Source: Pseudomonas arcuscaelestis (GTDB lineage: Bacteria > Pseudomonadota > Gammaproteobacteria > Pseudomonadales > Pseudomonadaceae). From it: 64,000 nucleotides of DNA. The notes beneath the pieces are model-generated. The model was not told the DNA's origin. It did not search any database and saw only the letters and a list, made by a program, of their open reading frames with translations. Position 1 is the first letter of the stretch. Each line of letters begins with the position of its first letter. The stretch covers positions 248,001-312,000 of the forward strand of contig NZ_JACOPV010000006.1 of NCBI RefSeq assembly GCF_016881005.1, given 5' to 3'. Shown in pieces: positions 53,841 through 63,472 of the stretch. The translations under genes and the position numbers were made by a program.

Positions 53841-55229
53841 TTATTCGCCTGCGCCGCCATCTACACGCTTGCGCTTGCTCGGGCTGCGCTTGCGTTTGCG
53901 CGGGGCTGCACCGGCGCCTTCATCACGGCTGCCCAGGTCACGGATCATGTCGCGCCGCTCGCTGTCATTGCAGTCTTGATAGTCGGTCCACCATTGACCG
54001 AGGCCATCGGTTTCTTCGCCTGCGCTTTCGCGCAATAGCAGGAAGTCATAACCGGCACGAAAGCGAGGGTTATCGAGCAGCAGGTCGGCGCGCTTGCCGC
54101 TACGACGTGGCAGGCGCTCTTGCATGTCCCAGATCTCGCGAATCGGCAAGGTGAAACGTTTGGGAATCGCGATACGCTGACATTGCTCGCTGATCAGCTC
54201 GTGCGCCGCTTCATTCATTGCCGGAATAGGCGGCATGCCACGGCTTTGCAGGCGCAAGGCGCGACCTGGCAAGGCGGGCCACAGCAGGGCGGCGAACAGG
54301 AAGGCTGGCGTCACCGGTTTGCCCTGCTTGATGCGCAGGTCGGTGTTCACCAACGCCTGGCTGATCAGGGTGTGGGTGTAGGTTGGATTCTCTTCCAGTG
54401 CTTCGGCGCTGGCAGGGAACAGAGGATCGAACAAATGCAGGTCGACCAGCATTTCAAAGGTGTCGGCGGCGTATCCGGAGAGGAACAACTTGAGTGTTTC
54501 CTCAAACAGCCGGGCTGCCGGAATTTCGCGCAGCATCGGCGCCAGGTCGCGGATCGGCTGTACGGTGTGTTTCTCGATGCCGAAATTGAGCTTGGCGGCG
54601 AAACGCACGGCGCGCAGCATCCGTACCGGGTCTTCCTGGTAACGCTGGGTAGGATCACCGATCAGGCGGATCAGACGGTTGCGGATATCGTGTACGCCGT
54701 TGGCGTAGTCCAGAATGCGCTCGCTGACCGGATCGTAATACAAGGCGTTGATGGTGAAGTCGCGACGTTGTGCGTCTTCTTCCAGGGTGCCATAGACGTT
54801 GTCACGCAAAATTCGCCCGCTCTCGTTACGCGACGAGGTATGGGTGTCTTCTGCTTCGCTGTCCGGATGGTTGGCGCGGAAGGTGGCAACCTCGATGATT
54901 TCGCGACCGAAATGGATGTGAACCAGCTTGAATCGACGACCGATGATGCGCGCGTTGCGAAACTCTGCGCGAACTTGCTCGGGGGTGGCGCTGGTAGCGA
55001 CATCGAAGTCCTTGGGGGTGATCCCCAGGAGTTGGTCGCGCACGCAGCCGCCGACCAGATAGGCCTGGTAGCCAGCATTTTGCAGGCGCTCGACGATGCT
55101 CACCGCATGACGACTGAATTGGCCACGTTGCAGCGAGTGTTGACCGCTATTGATCACTTCAGGCGTGGTGCGCTTGTGGTGCGGACCACGTACGGGAGGA
55201 CGGAACGACTGGAACAGCTTCTTCAGCAT
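53841..55229 (-). CDS. pcnB: Poly(A) polymerase I
   Basis: A 462-residue class II nucleotidyltransferase: YLVGGCVRDQLLGITPKDFDVATSATP (catalytic DxD as DFD), RRFKLVHIHFG, RRDFTINALYYDP, GDPTQRYQEDPVRMLRAVRFAAKL, and a strongly basic C-terminal tail (PRKRKRSPSKRKR). It adds poly(A) to RNA 3' ends and promotes decay. The start at 55229 gives MLKKLFQSFRPP as in other pseudomonads, but the ribosome binding site is weak; longer starts at 55280 or 55301 exist. A TAGAAT box (complement of 55292-55297) is a plausible -10. It lies directly downstream of crcZ. Confidence 0.94.
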   Translation of the reverse strand: MLKKLFQSFRPPVRGPHHKRTTPEVINSGQHSLQRGQFSRHAVSIVERLQNAGYQAYLVGGCVRDQLLGITPKDFDVATSATPEQVRAEFRNARIIGRRFKLVHIHFGREIIEVATFRANHPDSEAEDTHTSSRNESGRILRDNVYGTLEEDAQRRDFTINALYYDPVSERILDYANGVHDIRNRLIRLIGDPTQRYQEDPVRMLRAVRFAAKLNFGIEKHTVQPIRDLAPMLREIPAARLFEETLKLFLSGYAADTFEMLVDLHLFDPLFPASAEALEENPTYTHTLISQALVNTDLRIKQGKPVTPAFLFAALLWPALPGRALRLQSRGMPPIPAMNEAAHELISEQCQRIAIPKRFTLPIREIWDMQERLPRRSGKRADLLLDNPRFRAGYDFLLLRESAGEETDGLGQWWTDYQDCNDSERRDMIRDLGSRDEGAGAAPRKRKRSPSKRKRVDGGAGE

Positions 55230-55352
55230 GGGATGCACTGTTTGAAGGAATGTTCGGCCAAAAACGAAGAATGGCCGCATGATGGGCGGGGATTCTAGCA
55301 TTTACTCGGGGGATGGTGTAGGCGGTAGCAAATAGGGGTGTTGCGAGGGGGA

Positions 55353-55725
55353 GAAACTACAAGGGGAGCCGAAGCTCCCCAAGAAGTAGTTGCGTGCTCT
55401 TATTATTTTTTTGCCGGGCTTTTTGTTTTTGTTGAGCGCCCTATCCACAAAACGCAAAGCTTGTGGACGATCTCCCTAACCGGGATTCAAGAGCAAACGG
55501 ATTGCTTTGGTCGCTGACGTTGTAATGATCATGTGATCCAACCAGTTCAGGCCCTGCTTGAGTGCAGTTTTTATTGTTCTCTGCCTGGTTGTGGGGCAAG
55601 CCCCAAAAACAACTCCTCTCCAAAAGAATCAGTTAGCTGCGCCTCCGCCGTCTTGTTCTTATTGTGCGTGAGCCGATTCGTCTTATTTTTATTGTATTTT
55701 GCAGTGCTTGTTATTGTTCTTGTAC
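55353..55725 (-). ncRNA. crcZ: CrcZ small RNA
   Basis: Between cbrB and pcnB, the known crcZ position. On the minus strand a transcript from about 55725 (GTACAAGAACAATAACAAGC) to the hairpin GGGGAGC-TTCG-GCTCCCC (55363-55380) and TTGTAGTTTCT would be about 373 nt. It contains four exact AAYAAYAA motifs (complements of 55708-55715, 55711-55718, 55571-55578 and 55400-55407) and several near matches. It holds no convincing ORF. CrcZ sequesters Hfq/Crc and so relieves catabolite repression. A sigma-54 promoter precedes it, as expected for CbrB-activated transcription. The end points are inferred. Confidence 0.9.
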
Positions 55726-55734
55726 CAAACATAT

Positions 55735-55750
55735 AGCAGGTGCCGTGCCA
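55735..55750 (-). promoter_or_regulatory. Sigma-54 promoter of crcZ
   Basis: The minus strand reads TGGCACGGCACCTGCT, matching TGGCACG-N4-TTGCT with one mismatch and the invariant GG-N10-GC spacing; predicted start near 55725. Confidence 0.88.
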
Positions 55751-55808
55751 ACTTTTGCAAAGCCTAGTAAAACAAGGGGTTAGAGGGTTTTGGGGGTAGC
55801 GAGCAGGC

Positions 55809-55849
55809 AAAAAAAAGCCGGGGCTTCGTTACCTTTAGCCCCGGCTTTT
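55809..55849 (-). terminator. Rho-independent terminator of cbrB
   Basis: AAAAGCCGGGGCT / AGCCCCGGCTTTT stem (11-base loop) followed on the minus strand by a run of T. It isolates cbrB from crcZ. Confidence 0.88.
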
Positions 55850-55900
55850 GTTACGAGATTGAGTCAAGGTAACAGTTTTTTCACATTTGCCTGTGTTACC
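55849..55900. promoter_or_regulatory. Probable CbrB enhancer sites for crcZ
   Basis: TGTTAC (55849-55854), GTAACA (55869-55874) and TGTTAC (55894-55899): the first pair is TGTTAC-N14-GTAACA and the last two sit in the 7-bp inverted repeat GGTAACA/TGTTACC. They lie roughly 125-175 bp upstream of the crcZ start, a normal enhancer distance for a sigma-54 activator. I recall TGTTAC-type half-sites reported for CbrB; this needs confirmation. Confidence 0.65.
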
Positions 55901-55930
55901 GCCTTGCGCCTCGGTGACAGCTGAAAGGGA

Positions 55931-57367
55931 TCAGCTGTCGCTGGTTGCTCCGCTCTTGCGCCGCGGGATACCCAGGCGCTGCCGGCGTTCCCACAAACAC
56001 TTGCGGCTGACGCCCAGTTTGCGTGCCAGCTCGGTTTCGGTCATGTGGTCTTGATGCTCGAGTACGAAGTGCTGGAAGTAGTCTTCCAGAGACAGGTCTT
56101 CGGTGGGCTCATGACTTGTACTGCTTGGCGTGCTGCCGTTTCCTGGCAGCGCGAACGGATCGTCGTCTTCCAGATCGCTCAGTTCGATATCGATGCCCAG
56201 CAGGTCTGCGGAAATTTCCGGGCTCTCGCAGAGAATCACCGCCCGCTCGACGGCGTTTTCCAGCTCGCGGACGTTACCCGGCCAGGAATAGTGACGAATG
56301 GCCTGCTCGGCATCGTGACCGAAGCGCAAGTCAGTACGGCCCACGCGCGCACTTTGGCGGGCGAGGAAAGCATTGGCGATTTCGTTGACGTCGGCGCCGC
56401 GCTCACGCAGGGCGGGCAGCTTGAGAGCGATTACGTGCAGGCGGTAGTAAAGGTCTTCACGGAACTGGCCGATCTTGGCCAGGCTCTTCAAATCACGGTG
56501 GGTTGCTGCAATGAGGCGCACGTCAACCTTTTGCGACTGCACCGAACCTACCCGACGAATCTCGCCTTCTTGCAGAACGCGTAGCAGACGAGCCTGTGCC
56601 TCAAGTGGCAGCTCGCCAATCTCGTCGAGGAACAGTGTGCCGCCGTCGGCTGCTTCGACCAGGCCGGCACGTCCGGCACTGGCACCGGTAAAGGCACCTT
56701 TTTCGTGGCCGAACAGTTCCGACTCGATCAGGGTTTCCGGAATGGCAGCGCAGTTCACCGAAATCATCGGCGCCTTGGCGCGCCGCGAGAGGTTGTGCAA
56801 GGCGCGCGCAACCAACTCCTTGCCGGTGCCCGACTCGCCCTGGATCAGCACATTCGAGTCTGTAGGTGCGACCTTGCGGATCTTGCTGTACAGATCCTGC
56901 ATGGGAGGGCAGGAACCGATAATGCCGATCTCGCCATTGGCGGCGTTGCTACTGCCTTTGTCCGCGGTAGCAGGCTTGCCATTGGCACGCGCTTCGACGG
57001 CAGCGGCGGGTGCGTTCTGGCGGTCCCGCAGGATACGCGCTACTGCCTGGAGCATTTCGTCATGATCGAAAGGCTTGGCGATGTAGTCCACTGCGCCCAT
57101 CTTCATCGAATCGACGGCAGAGCGCAGGCTGGCGTAGCTGGTCATGATCAGCACCGGTGTACCTTGGCCAAGCTTGATCAGTTCGGTACCAGGTGCACCC
57201 GGCAGGCGCAGGTCACTGACAATCAGGTCGAAGGTGGCAATGCTGAAGCGCTCCTGGGCTTCCTGCACAGATCCGGCCTCGCTGACCTGGTACTGGTTGC
57301 GCTCCAACAATCGGCGCAAGGCCGAGCGGATAATGGTTTCGTCTTCGACGATCAGAATGTGCGGCAT
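55931..57367 (-). CDS. cbrB: Two-component response regulator CbrB (NtrC family)
   Basis: A 478-residue regulator: receiver domain (1-120) with phospho-acceptor D52 in [11 protein letters not shown], then AAA+ sigma-54 interaction domain with Walker A GESGTGKE, the GAFTGA loop ([17 protein letters not shown]), Walker [14 protein letters not shown], and a C-terminal Fis-type helix-turn-helix ([24 protein letters not shown]). It activates crcZ and other catabolic genes with RpoN. 22 bases downstream of cbrA; followed by a terminator, its own enhancer-like sites, and crcZ. Confidence 0.97.
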   Translation of the reverse strand: MPHILIVEDETIIRSALRRLLERNQYQVSEAGSVQEAQERFSIATFDLIVSDLRLPGAPGTELIKLGQGTPVLIMTSYASLRSAVDSMKMGAVDYIAKPFDHDEMLQAVARILRDRQNAPAAAVEARANGKPATADKGSSNAANGEIGIIGSCPPMQDLYSKIRKVAPTDSNVLIQGESGTGKELVARALHNLSRRAKAPMISVNCAAIPETLIESELFGHEKGAFTGASAGRAGLVEAADGGTLFLDEIGELPLEAQARLLRVLQEGEIRRVGSVQSQKVDVRLIAATHRDLKSLAKIGQFREDLYYRLHVIALKLPALRERGADVNEIANAFLARQSARVGRTDLRFGHDAEQAIRHYSWPGNVRELENAVERAVILCESPEISADLLGIDIELSDLEDDDPFALPGNGSTPSSTSHEPTEDLSLEDYFQHFVLEHQDHMTETELARKLGVSRKCLWERRQRLGIPRRKSGATSDS

Positions 57368-57389
57368 TGATTCAATTCTCTCGACGGTC

Positions 57390-60338
57390 TCAGTTCACAG
57401 CGGACGTCGCTACGACATGACGTGGCAGGGTCACTCGGATCCGGGTGCCACGCTGGCTTTGGGTATCGGCCGGGCTGTCGATGGTGATTTGTCCATAATG
57501 CTCTTCCACGATGGAATAGACCAGAGCAAGCCCCAGTCCGGTACCTTCGCCCGGGTCCTTGGTAGTGAAGAAGGGTTCGAACAGACGATCCATGATGTTT
57601 TTCGGAATGCCGCTGCCTTCGTCCTCGACGATCAGGTCAACGGTATGCTCGCTCGCTTCGCTCTTAACGCGCACGGCGCTGCCGGGCGGTGAAGCGTCGC
57701 GAGCGTTGGACAGCAAGTTGATCAGGACCTGGGCCAAGCGTTGCGGGTCGCCATCGACCCAGTGCTCGGGGTCGCACAGGTTGAAGAACTGCACTTCGAA
57801 ATTGCGCCGGTTCAAGGCCAGCAAGCCAATGGCATCCTGGGCCACTTCAGCCAGGCACACCGGCTCGTCGCTTTGTTGATGGCTGCCAGCATGGGCAAAA
57901 CTCATCAACGATTGGACGATGCGTGAAATGCGTTTGGTTTGCTCAAGAATCTGGCTGCTCAATTCGGTGATTTCGCCGTCATCCTCGCGCTCTTCGCGCA
58001 GGTTCTGCGCCAGGCACGCGATTCCGGTAACCGGATTGCCAATTTCGTGGGCCACCCCGGCGGCCAGGCGACCGATGCTGGCCAGTCGTTCCGAGTGCAC
58101 CAGCTTGTCTTCCAGGGCCTGGGTTTCAGTGAGGTCTTCCACCAGCACCACCAGGCCGCTGTTACCTGGCGCCAAAGGTTCATCAATGGCCGCTTTGTGC
58201 AGGTTAAGCCAGCGGGTCTGGCCATCCAGGCCCAGCCGTTGTTTGTGCAAGTGCTCATCGGGAATATTGGTGAAACCCAGCAACAATCCACGCCAGGGCT
58301 CACCGATTGTGGCCAGGCGCGAGCCCACCACACGCTTGGCGGGAATGCCAGTGAGCTCTTCCATGGCCTTGTTCCACATCAGGATCTCCTGATCCTTGGC
58401 CAGCGAGCAGACGCCCATCGGCAGTTCCTGCAATGTTTGGCGATGGTAGCGGCGCAGGGCGTCGAGCTCGGCTGCAAGACCGGTCAGGCGCGAGTGATAG
58501 TCTTCCAGTCGGCTTTCGATGAAGTGAATGTCTTCGGTAACATAGTTTTCGTTACCGGACTTGTAGGGCAGAAAGGTCTCGACCATGTCCTGGGCCACGC
58601 TCGGCCCCATCAAGCCCGAGAGGTTGGCTTCAATACGATCGCGCAGACGGCGCAAGGCGTAGGGGCGGCGCTCGTCGAATGGCAGGTAAAGATCGCGTAA
58701 CGCCTGTTCCACTTCCTTCTGCGCAGCCTTTGCACCCAGAGGCTTGGCCAGTTGGGTGGCAAATTCCTGCGGGGACGCGGCGTGCAGTTCACGCCGTTGC
58801 GGACGCCGCACGTTATCCACAGCGCACGCCTCGGCAGCGCTGACTTCTTCGCTGCTGGCGTTGGTGAACAGTGAAATCAGGGTGAACAGCAACACGTTGG
58901 CTGCCAGCGAGGCAATAGCTGCCATGTGCCAACTGGTGTCGTCGAGCACATAGATCATGTTCAGCAGCGGAATGTAGAAACCTTGCAGATTGCCCACCAG
59001 CGGCAACAGCATGGTTACCATCCACACCAGAATCCCGGCGAGCAAACCGGCAATGAAGCCCCGGCGGTTGGCGGTCGGCCAGTAAAGTACCGACAGCACG
59101 CCGGGCAAGAACTGCAGTGTGGCGACGAAGGCAACGATACCGAGGTTGGCGAGGTCTTGCTGGCTGCCCAACGTCAGGTAGAACCCGAAGCCTGCGGCGA
59201 TGATGGCGACGATCAGTGCGCGGCGGGTCCACTTCAGCCAGCGATAGATGTTGCCCTCGGCCGGTGGTTGGTACAGTGGCAGTACCAAGTGGTTCAGGGC
59301 CATACCCGAGAGTGCCAGCGTGGTAACGATGATTAAACCACTCGAGGCCGATAGCCCGCCGATATAGGCAAGTAACGCTAGCGCTTGGTTGTTGGCCGCA
59401 ATACCCAGACCCAAGGTGAAGTATTCCGGGCTGGTGCTGGCGCCCATCTTCAAACCGGCCCAGAGGATCAGCGGTACAGCCAGACTCATCAGCAGCAGAA
59501 ATAGCGGCAGCCCCCAGCTGGCGCTGACCAGCGAGCGAGGATTGAGGTTCTCGGTAAAGGCCATGTGGTACATGTGCGGCATAACGATTGCCGAGGCGAA
59601 GAACACCAGCAGTAGGGTTCGCCAAGGACCTTCTTGCAGCGGCGTATGCAGAGCAGCCAGGGCGGTCTGGTTTTGCAGCAGCCAGACTTCCAGCTGGTGC
59701 GGACCACCAAACACCCCGTACAGCGCATACAGGCCAATGCCGCCCAGCGCCAGGAGTTTAATCACCGACTCGAAGGCAATGGCAAAAACCAGGCCTTCGT
59801 GTTTTTCCCGCGTGGCAATGTGGCGAGAACCAAAAAAGATGGTGAACAGGGTGATCAAGGCGCAGAAAGCCATGGCCACCCGGGCCTTGACCGGCTCACC
59901 GGTAAGAATACTGATGGAGTCGGCTACTGCCTGGATCTGCAACGCCAACAAAGGCAGCACGCCAATCAACATGAAAATCGTGGTCAGAGCCCCCGCCCAA
60001 GTGCTGCGAAAGCGGAAGGCAATCAGATCAGCCAGTGACGACAGCTGATAAGTGCGGGTGATCTTGAGAATGGGATAAAGCAATACTGGCGCAAGCAGAA
60101 AGGCGCCAGAAACGCCTAGGTAGCAGGCGAGAAAACCGTAACCGTACTGGTAGGCGAGGCCCACCGATCCATAAAACGCCCAGGCACTGGCATAGACACC
60201 CAGCGACAGCGTATAGGTCAGGGGGTGGCGAATGATTGAGCGCGGGATCATGCCGCGTTCACTGACCCACGCTACGCCGAACAGCACCAACAGGTACGCG
60301 GCGCTGATCAGGATCATCTGGGTCAGACTAAAGCTCAT
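57390..60338 (-). CDS. cbrA: Sensor histidine kinase CbrA with SLC5-type transporter domain
   Basis: About 982 residues. The N-terminal half (1-500) is a sodium:solute symporter-like domain with some 12-13 membrane helices ([42 protein letters not shown]). A linker/STAC-like region, a PAS domain (about 630-740), HisKA with phospho-accepting His near 764 in [13 protein letters not shown], and HATPase_c ([35 protein letters not shown]) follow. It senses carbon/nitrogen status; histidine uptake has been linked to it. The start at 60338 (MSFSLTQM) overlaps the end of cbrX by 11 bases and has no ribosome site of its own, implying coupling; GTG 60347 is an alternative. Confidence 0.95.
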   Translation of the reverse strand: MSFSLTQMILISAAYLLVLFGVAWVSERGMIPRSIIRHPLTYTLSLGVYASAWAFYGSVGLAYQYGYGFLACYLGVSGAFLLAPVLLYPILKITRTYQLSSLADLIAFRFRSTWAGALTTIFMLIGVLPLLALQIQAVADSISILTGEPVKARVAMAFCALITLFTIFFGSRHIATREKHEGLVFAIAFESVIKLLALGGIGLYALYGVFGGPHQLEVWLLQNQTALAALHTPLQEGPWRTLLLVFFASAIVMPHMYHMAFTENLNPRSLVSASWGLPLFLLLMSLAVPLILWAGLKMGASTSPEYFTLGLGIAANNQALALLAYIGGLSASSGLIIVTTLALSGMALNHLVLPLYQPPAEGNIYRWLKWTRRALIVAIIAAGFGFYLTLGSQQDLANLGIVAFVATLQFLPGVLSVLYWPTANRRGFIAGLLAGILVWMVTMLLPLVGNLQGFYIPLLNMIYVLDDTSWHMAAIASLAANVLLFTLISLFTNASSEEVSAAEACAVDNVRRPQRRELHAASPQEFATQLAKPLGAKAAQKEVEQALRDLYLPFDERRPYALRRLRDRIEANLSGLMGPSVAQDMVETFLPYKSGNENYVTEDIHFIESRLEDYHSRLTGLAAELDALRRYHRQTLQELPMGVCSLAKDQEILMWNKAMEELTGIPAKRVVGSRLATIGEPWRGLLLGFTNIPDEHLHKQRLGLDGQTRWLNLHKAAIDEPLAPGNSGLVVLVEDLTETQALEDKLVHSERLASIGRLAAGVAHEIGNPVTGIACLAQNLREEREDDGEITELSSQILEQTKRISRIVQSLMSFAHAGSHQQSDEPVCLAEVAQDAIGLLALNRRNFEVQFFNLCDPEHWVDGDPQRLAQVLINLLSNARDASPPGSAVRVKSEASEHTVDLIVEDEGSGIPKNIMDRLFEPFFTTKDPGEGTGLGLALVYSIVEEHYGQITIDSPADTQSQRGTRIRVTLPRHVVATSAVN

Positions 60339-60504
60339 CGGCATCACGTTGGCTCTGCAGGATAAAGGTCACGACGATCAGGATCAGCCAGAGCAGGTAA
60401 GGGCGATACCAGGCACCGGTTGGCTCGATCCACCAGTCCATGATGGCCGGGGAGAACAGATAGATCCCCACGACCAGAAGCAGGACCAAACGATAGATAT
60501 ACAT
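60328..60504 (-). CDS. cbrX: Small membrane protein CbrX upstream of and overlapping cbrA
   Basis: A 58-residue frame from ATG (60502-60504) to TAG (60328-60330). The product has two hydrophobic segments: MYIYRLVLLLVVGIYLFSP (about 1-19) and YRPYLLWLILIVVTFIL (about 33-49), with a polar linker DWWIEPTGAW and a charged end QRDADEL. TTTGAGG lies upstream of the ATG. Its stop lies beyond the cbrA start, so cbrA translation probably depends on cbrX translation. A small gene in this position, named cbrX, is described in P. putida as I recall. Whether the peptide itself works with CbrA is unknown. Confidence 0.85.
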   Translation of the reverse strand: MYIYRLVLLLVVGIYLFSPAIMDWWIEPTGAWYRPYLLWLILIVVTFILQSQRDADEL

Positions 60505-60540
60505 GCTGGCCTCAAAGGTTAGGGCGCGCTTGGGCTGGAC

Positions 60541-60548
60541 TTATTATT
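60541..60548 (-). promoter_or_regulatory. Candidate Hfq/Crc motif in the cbrX-cbrA leader
   Basis: The minus strand reads AATAATAA, an exact AAYAAYAA match, 37 bases before the cbrX ATG. Binding of Hfq/Crc here would feed back from catabolite repression onto CbrA synthesis. Confidence 0.45.
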
Positions 60549-60687
60549 GGCGCAAATGGCTGAGCCGATGGTAACGGATGGGCTGGCGCCTGCAAACGGC
60601 CTCGAGCGTTTTAGCCAAAGTTTTGAATTTATTGGTCTTTTACAGCCGCTGCGTGCCCAATCGCGGGTCACTCACAATACGGACGCG

Positions 60688-61581
60688 TCAGTGAAGGTCT
60701 GCCTCCGGCACGCTCTGGCGGCGGGCTATGGCGCCGGGGTTCCAGTGCCGGGCGGCGTGAGCCAGTACTTCGGCTGGCTTGGCCTGTTCCATCGCAGCAT
60801 CGGTGCGCTGGCCCAGTGCGCGCAAGGCACGCAGGATCAGCGGTGTGGCTTGCTCGGTAGGCAGTGGTGCAGAGCGATAGCTTTTGCCAAGCTTGTGGCC
60901 ATCAGGCTGAGTAATGAGCGGTACGTGCAGGTAACGCGGTTGCGACAGACCCAGTAGTTCCTGCAGGTATAGCTGGCGCGGGGTGTTGTCCAGCAGATCA
61001 GCGCCGCGCACGATATCAGTTACCCCTTGCCAAGCGTCATCGAGCACGACAGCCAGTTGATAGGCATACAGCCCGTCGCGACGGCGTATGACAAAGTCAC
61101 CCACCTCTTGCCCCAGGTGTTGTTCGAACGCCCCCTGGACGCGATCTTCGAACCGGTAGATCAACTCCGGAACACGCACGCGAATCGCGGCCTCCTGCTG
61201 CCCGTGGCCGGCGTTGCGGCACAAGCCTGGATATATGCCGTTGTAGCCTTCCAGCTGTTTACGCGAACAGGTGCAGGCATAAGCCAGACCTTGGCGAAAC
61301 AAACGCTCAACCACCTCGGCATAGGCGTCGTGGCGCAGGCTTTGATAAACCACTTGGCCGTCCCATTCCAGGCCGTAGCTTTCCAGGGTGTGCAGGATCG
61401 CTGCCTGGGCGCCGGGCGCTTCGCGGGGAGGATCGATATCTTCCATGCGCAATAGCCAGGTGCCACCGACTGCTCGGGCATCGAGCCAGGAGGCGAGGGC
61501 AGCGACCAGCGAGCCGAAGTGCAGGAATCCGCTTGGAGTGGGGGCAAAGCGTCCGATGTAGCGAGGAGTGTTCATGCTCAT
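60688..61581 (-). CDS. gluQ: Glutamyl-Q tRNA(Asp) synthetase
   Basis: A 297-residue protein resembling the catalytic half of GluRS: GRFAPTPSGFLHFGSLVAALASWLDAR (HIGH-type motif), MEDIDPPRE, zinc-site cysteines in YACTCSRKQLEGYNGIYPGLCR, and the KMSKS-type KLGKSYRS. It lacks the anticodon-binding domain. It attaches glutamate to queuosine in tRNA-Asp. It follows dksA on the same strand, the usual dksA-gluQ order. Two ATGs (61581 and two codons later) are equally possible. Confidence 0.94.
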   Translation of the reverse strand: MSMNTPRYIGRFAPTPSGFLHFGSLVAALASWLDARAVGGTWLLRMEDIDPPREAPGAQAAILHTLESYGLEWDGQVVYQSLRHDAYAEVVERLFRQGLAYACTCSRKQLEGYNGIYPGLCRNAGHGQQEAAIRVRVPELIYRFEDRVQGAFEQHLGQEVGDFVIRRRDGLYAYQLAVVLDDAWQGVTDIVRGADLLDNTPRQLYLQELLGLSQPRYLHVPLITQPDGHKLGKSYRSAPLPTEQATPLILRALRALGQRTDAAMEQAKPAEVLAHAARHWNPGAIARRQSVPEADLH

Positions 61582-61610
61582 GAGGCAATCGATACAGCCA
61601 TGAATGAAGC

Positions 61611-61629
61611 GGGGCGCCTTAAGCGCCCC
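61611..61629 (-). terminator. GC-rich hairpin between dksA and gluQ
   Basis: GGGGCGC / GCGCCCC stem just after the dksA stop with few T residues after it. A weak terminator that would attenuate gluQ. Confidence 0.5.
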
Positions 61630-61641
61630 GTTCTGGTGAAA

Positions 61642-62088
61642 TCAGGCCTTACCGACCTGTTTCTCTTTGATTTCCGCCAGGCTCTTGCAGTCGTAGCACA
61701 AGTCTGCGGTTGGGCGGGCTTCCAGTCGGCGAATACCGATTTCCACACCGCAGCTTTCACACCAGCCGTATTCGTTGTCTTCGATCAGTTGCAGGGTTTT
61801 GTCGATCTTCTTGATCAGCTTGCGTTCACGATCGCGGTTACGCAACTCGAGGGCAAACTCTTCTTCCTGGCTGGCGCGATCGGCCGGGTCCGGGAAGTTG
61901 GCTGCCTCGTCTTTCATGTGGTCCACAGTCTTGTCTACGCCTTCCATCAGCTCCTGCTTCCAGTTCTTAAGGAGCTTGGTGAAATGCTGGCGCATGGGTT
62001 CGCCCATGTATTCCTCACCCTTTGCTTCTTTATAGGGTTCGAAGCCGCGAACGAGTTGACTACTTTGTTGCTTTTCTTGGGTGGACAT
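61642..62088 (-). CDS. dksA: RNA polymerase-binding transcription factor DksA
   Basis: A 148-residue protein: coiled coil (about 33-105) with the acidic tip segment DPADRASQEEEFALELRNRDRE, and zinc finger C-x2-C-x17-C-x2-C (CESCGVEIG ... LCYDC). With ppGpp it tunes rRNA and amino-acid promoters via the polymerase secondary channel, like GreA. The start at 62088 (MSTQEKQQ) is the conserved one. Divergent from the aminotransferase across 211 bp, which contain no other gene. Confidence 0.97.
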   Translation of the reverse strand: MSTQEKQQSSQLVRGFEPYKEAKGEEYMGEPMRQHFTKLLKNWKQELMEGVDKTVDHMKDEAANFPDPADRASQEEEFALELRNRDRERKLIKKIDKTLQLIEDNEYGWCESCGVEIGIRRLEARPTADLCYDCKSLAEIKEKQVGKA

Positions 62089-62299
62089 GAATAGACCGCC
62101 TCTCACTCTTCTAATCCATTGCGCAGGCTGCTCCATCTCCGGCGCCCGCCGGCCCTGCGACTGCGAGCCGCCGAACTTACCAGATCGAATCGGGGTGCGC
62201 TACTCCCAGGTGCCTTCGTTGTTGACAGCAGGTTTAGCCACACGTTCGACTCGGTGCGCAGGTAGAATCATTATTCTAGACCTATTTGAGAGAAGGTTG

Positions 62300-63472
62300 A
62301 TGGCCCACTCCTACAGTGCGCGCAGCCGCGCCATAGAACCCTTTCACGTAATGGCCCTGCTGGCTCGTGCCAACGAACTGCAAGCCAGCGGGCGTGACGT
62401 GATCCACCTTGAAATCGGCGAGCCGGACTTCACCACTGCCGCACCGATCGTCGAGGCCGGTCAGGCGGCCCTGGCTGCCGGACATACGCGCTATACCGCT
62501 GCGCGTGGCTTGCCGGCCTTGCGTGAGGGCATTTCCGGCTTCTACCAGCAGCGTTATGGTTTGAGCATCGACCCAGAGCGAATCCTTGTTACCCCTGGTG
62601 GCTCCGGTGCTTTGCTGCTGGCTAGCAGCTTGTTGGTCGACCCGGGCAAGCATTGGTTGCTGGCGGACCCTGGTTACCCGTGCAACCGGCACTTTCTGCG
62701 TCTGGTCGAAGGTGGCGCACAGTTGGTGCCTGTCGGGCCAGAGGTCAACTATCAACTGACGCCCGACCTGGTTGAGCGCTATTGGGATCAGGACAGCGTT
62801 GGCGCGTTGGTGGCTTCTCCAGCCAACCCGACCGGCACCGTGCTTGATCGTACCGAGCTTGCTGGCCTGTCGGCGGCGACCCGCGCCCACAATGGCCACT
62901 TGGTGGTCGATGAGATCTATCACGGTCTGACCTACGGCATGGACGCTGCCAGTGTGCTGGAAGTCGACAATGATGCCTTTGTCCTAAATAGCTTTTCCAA
63001 ATATTTCGGGATGACCGGCTGGCGTCTCGGCTGGTTGGTCGCCCCGCCCGCAGCCGTAGGTGATCTGGAGAAGCTGGCGCAGAACCTGTACATCAGCGCG
63101 CCGAGCATGGCCCAACATGCCGCGCTGGCGTGTTTCGAGCCGCAAACGTTGGCCATTCTGGAAGAACGCCGTGGCGAATTTGCCCGCCGTCGGGACTACC
63201 TGTTGCCAGCGCTGCGTGAACTGGGCTTCAAGATTGCCGTGGAGCCTCAAGGCGCCTTTTATCTGTATGCCGACATAAGTGCCTTTGGGGGTGATGCCTT
63301 CGCGTTCTGCCAGCACTTCCTGGAAACAGAACATGTGGCCTTTACGCCAGGTCTGGACTTTGGTCGCTATCAAGCCGGACATCATGTTCGCTTTGCTTAC
63401 ACCCAAAGCCTGCCGCGCCTTCAGCAAGCTGTAGAGCGAATAGCCCGTGGATTGCGGAGCTGGCAAGGCTGA
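62300..63472 (+). CDS. Class I/II PLP-dependent aminotransferase
   Basis: A 390-residue fold-type I enzyme: [74 protein letters not shown]-lysine segment [18 protein letters not shown], and the substrate carboxylate arginine in [15 protein letters not shown]. An aspartate/alanine-type aminotransferase; the substrate is not determinable. AGAAGG precedes ATG 62300; a 6-4-6 inverted repeat TAGAATCATTATTCTA (62263-62278) lies upstream. It overlaps sfsA by one base (TGATG), so the two are co-translated. Confidence 0.92.
   Translation: MAHSYSARSRAIEPFHVMALLARANELQASGRDVIHLEIGEPDFTTAAPIVEAGQAALAAGHTRYTAARGLPALREGISGFYQQRYGLSIDPERILVTPGGSGALLLASSLLVDPGKHWLLADPGYPCNRHFLRLVEGGAQLVPVGPEVNYQLTPDLVERYWDQDSVGALVASPANPTGTVLDRTELAGLSAATRAHNGHLVVDEIYHGLTYGMDAASVLEVDNDAFVLNSFSKYFGMTGWRLGWLVAPPAAVGDLEKLAQNLYISAPSMAQHAALACFEPQTLAILEERRGEFARRRDYLLPALRELGFKIAVEPQGAFYLYADISAFGGDAFAFCQHFLETEHVAFTPGLDFGRYQAGHHVRFAYTQSLPRLQQAVERIARGLRSWQG

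Noticed and set aside
55441..55810. Short frames of 60-79 codons between pcnB and cbrB
   Set aside because: They lie within crcZ or its promoter region, are rich in low-complexity Asn/Lys, and lack ribosome sites.
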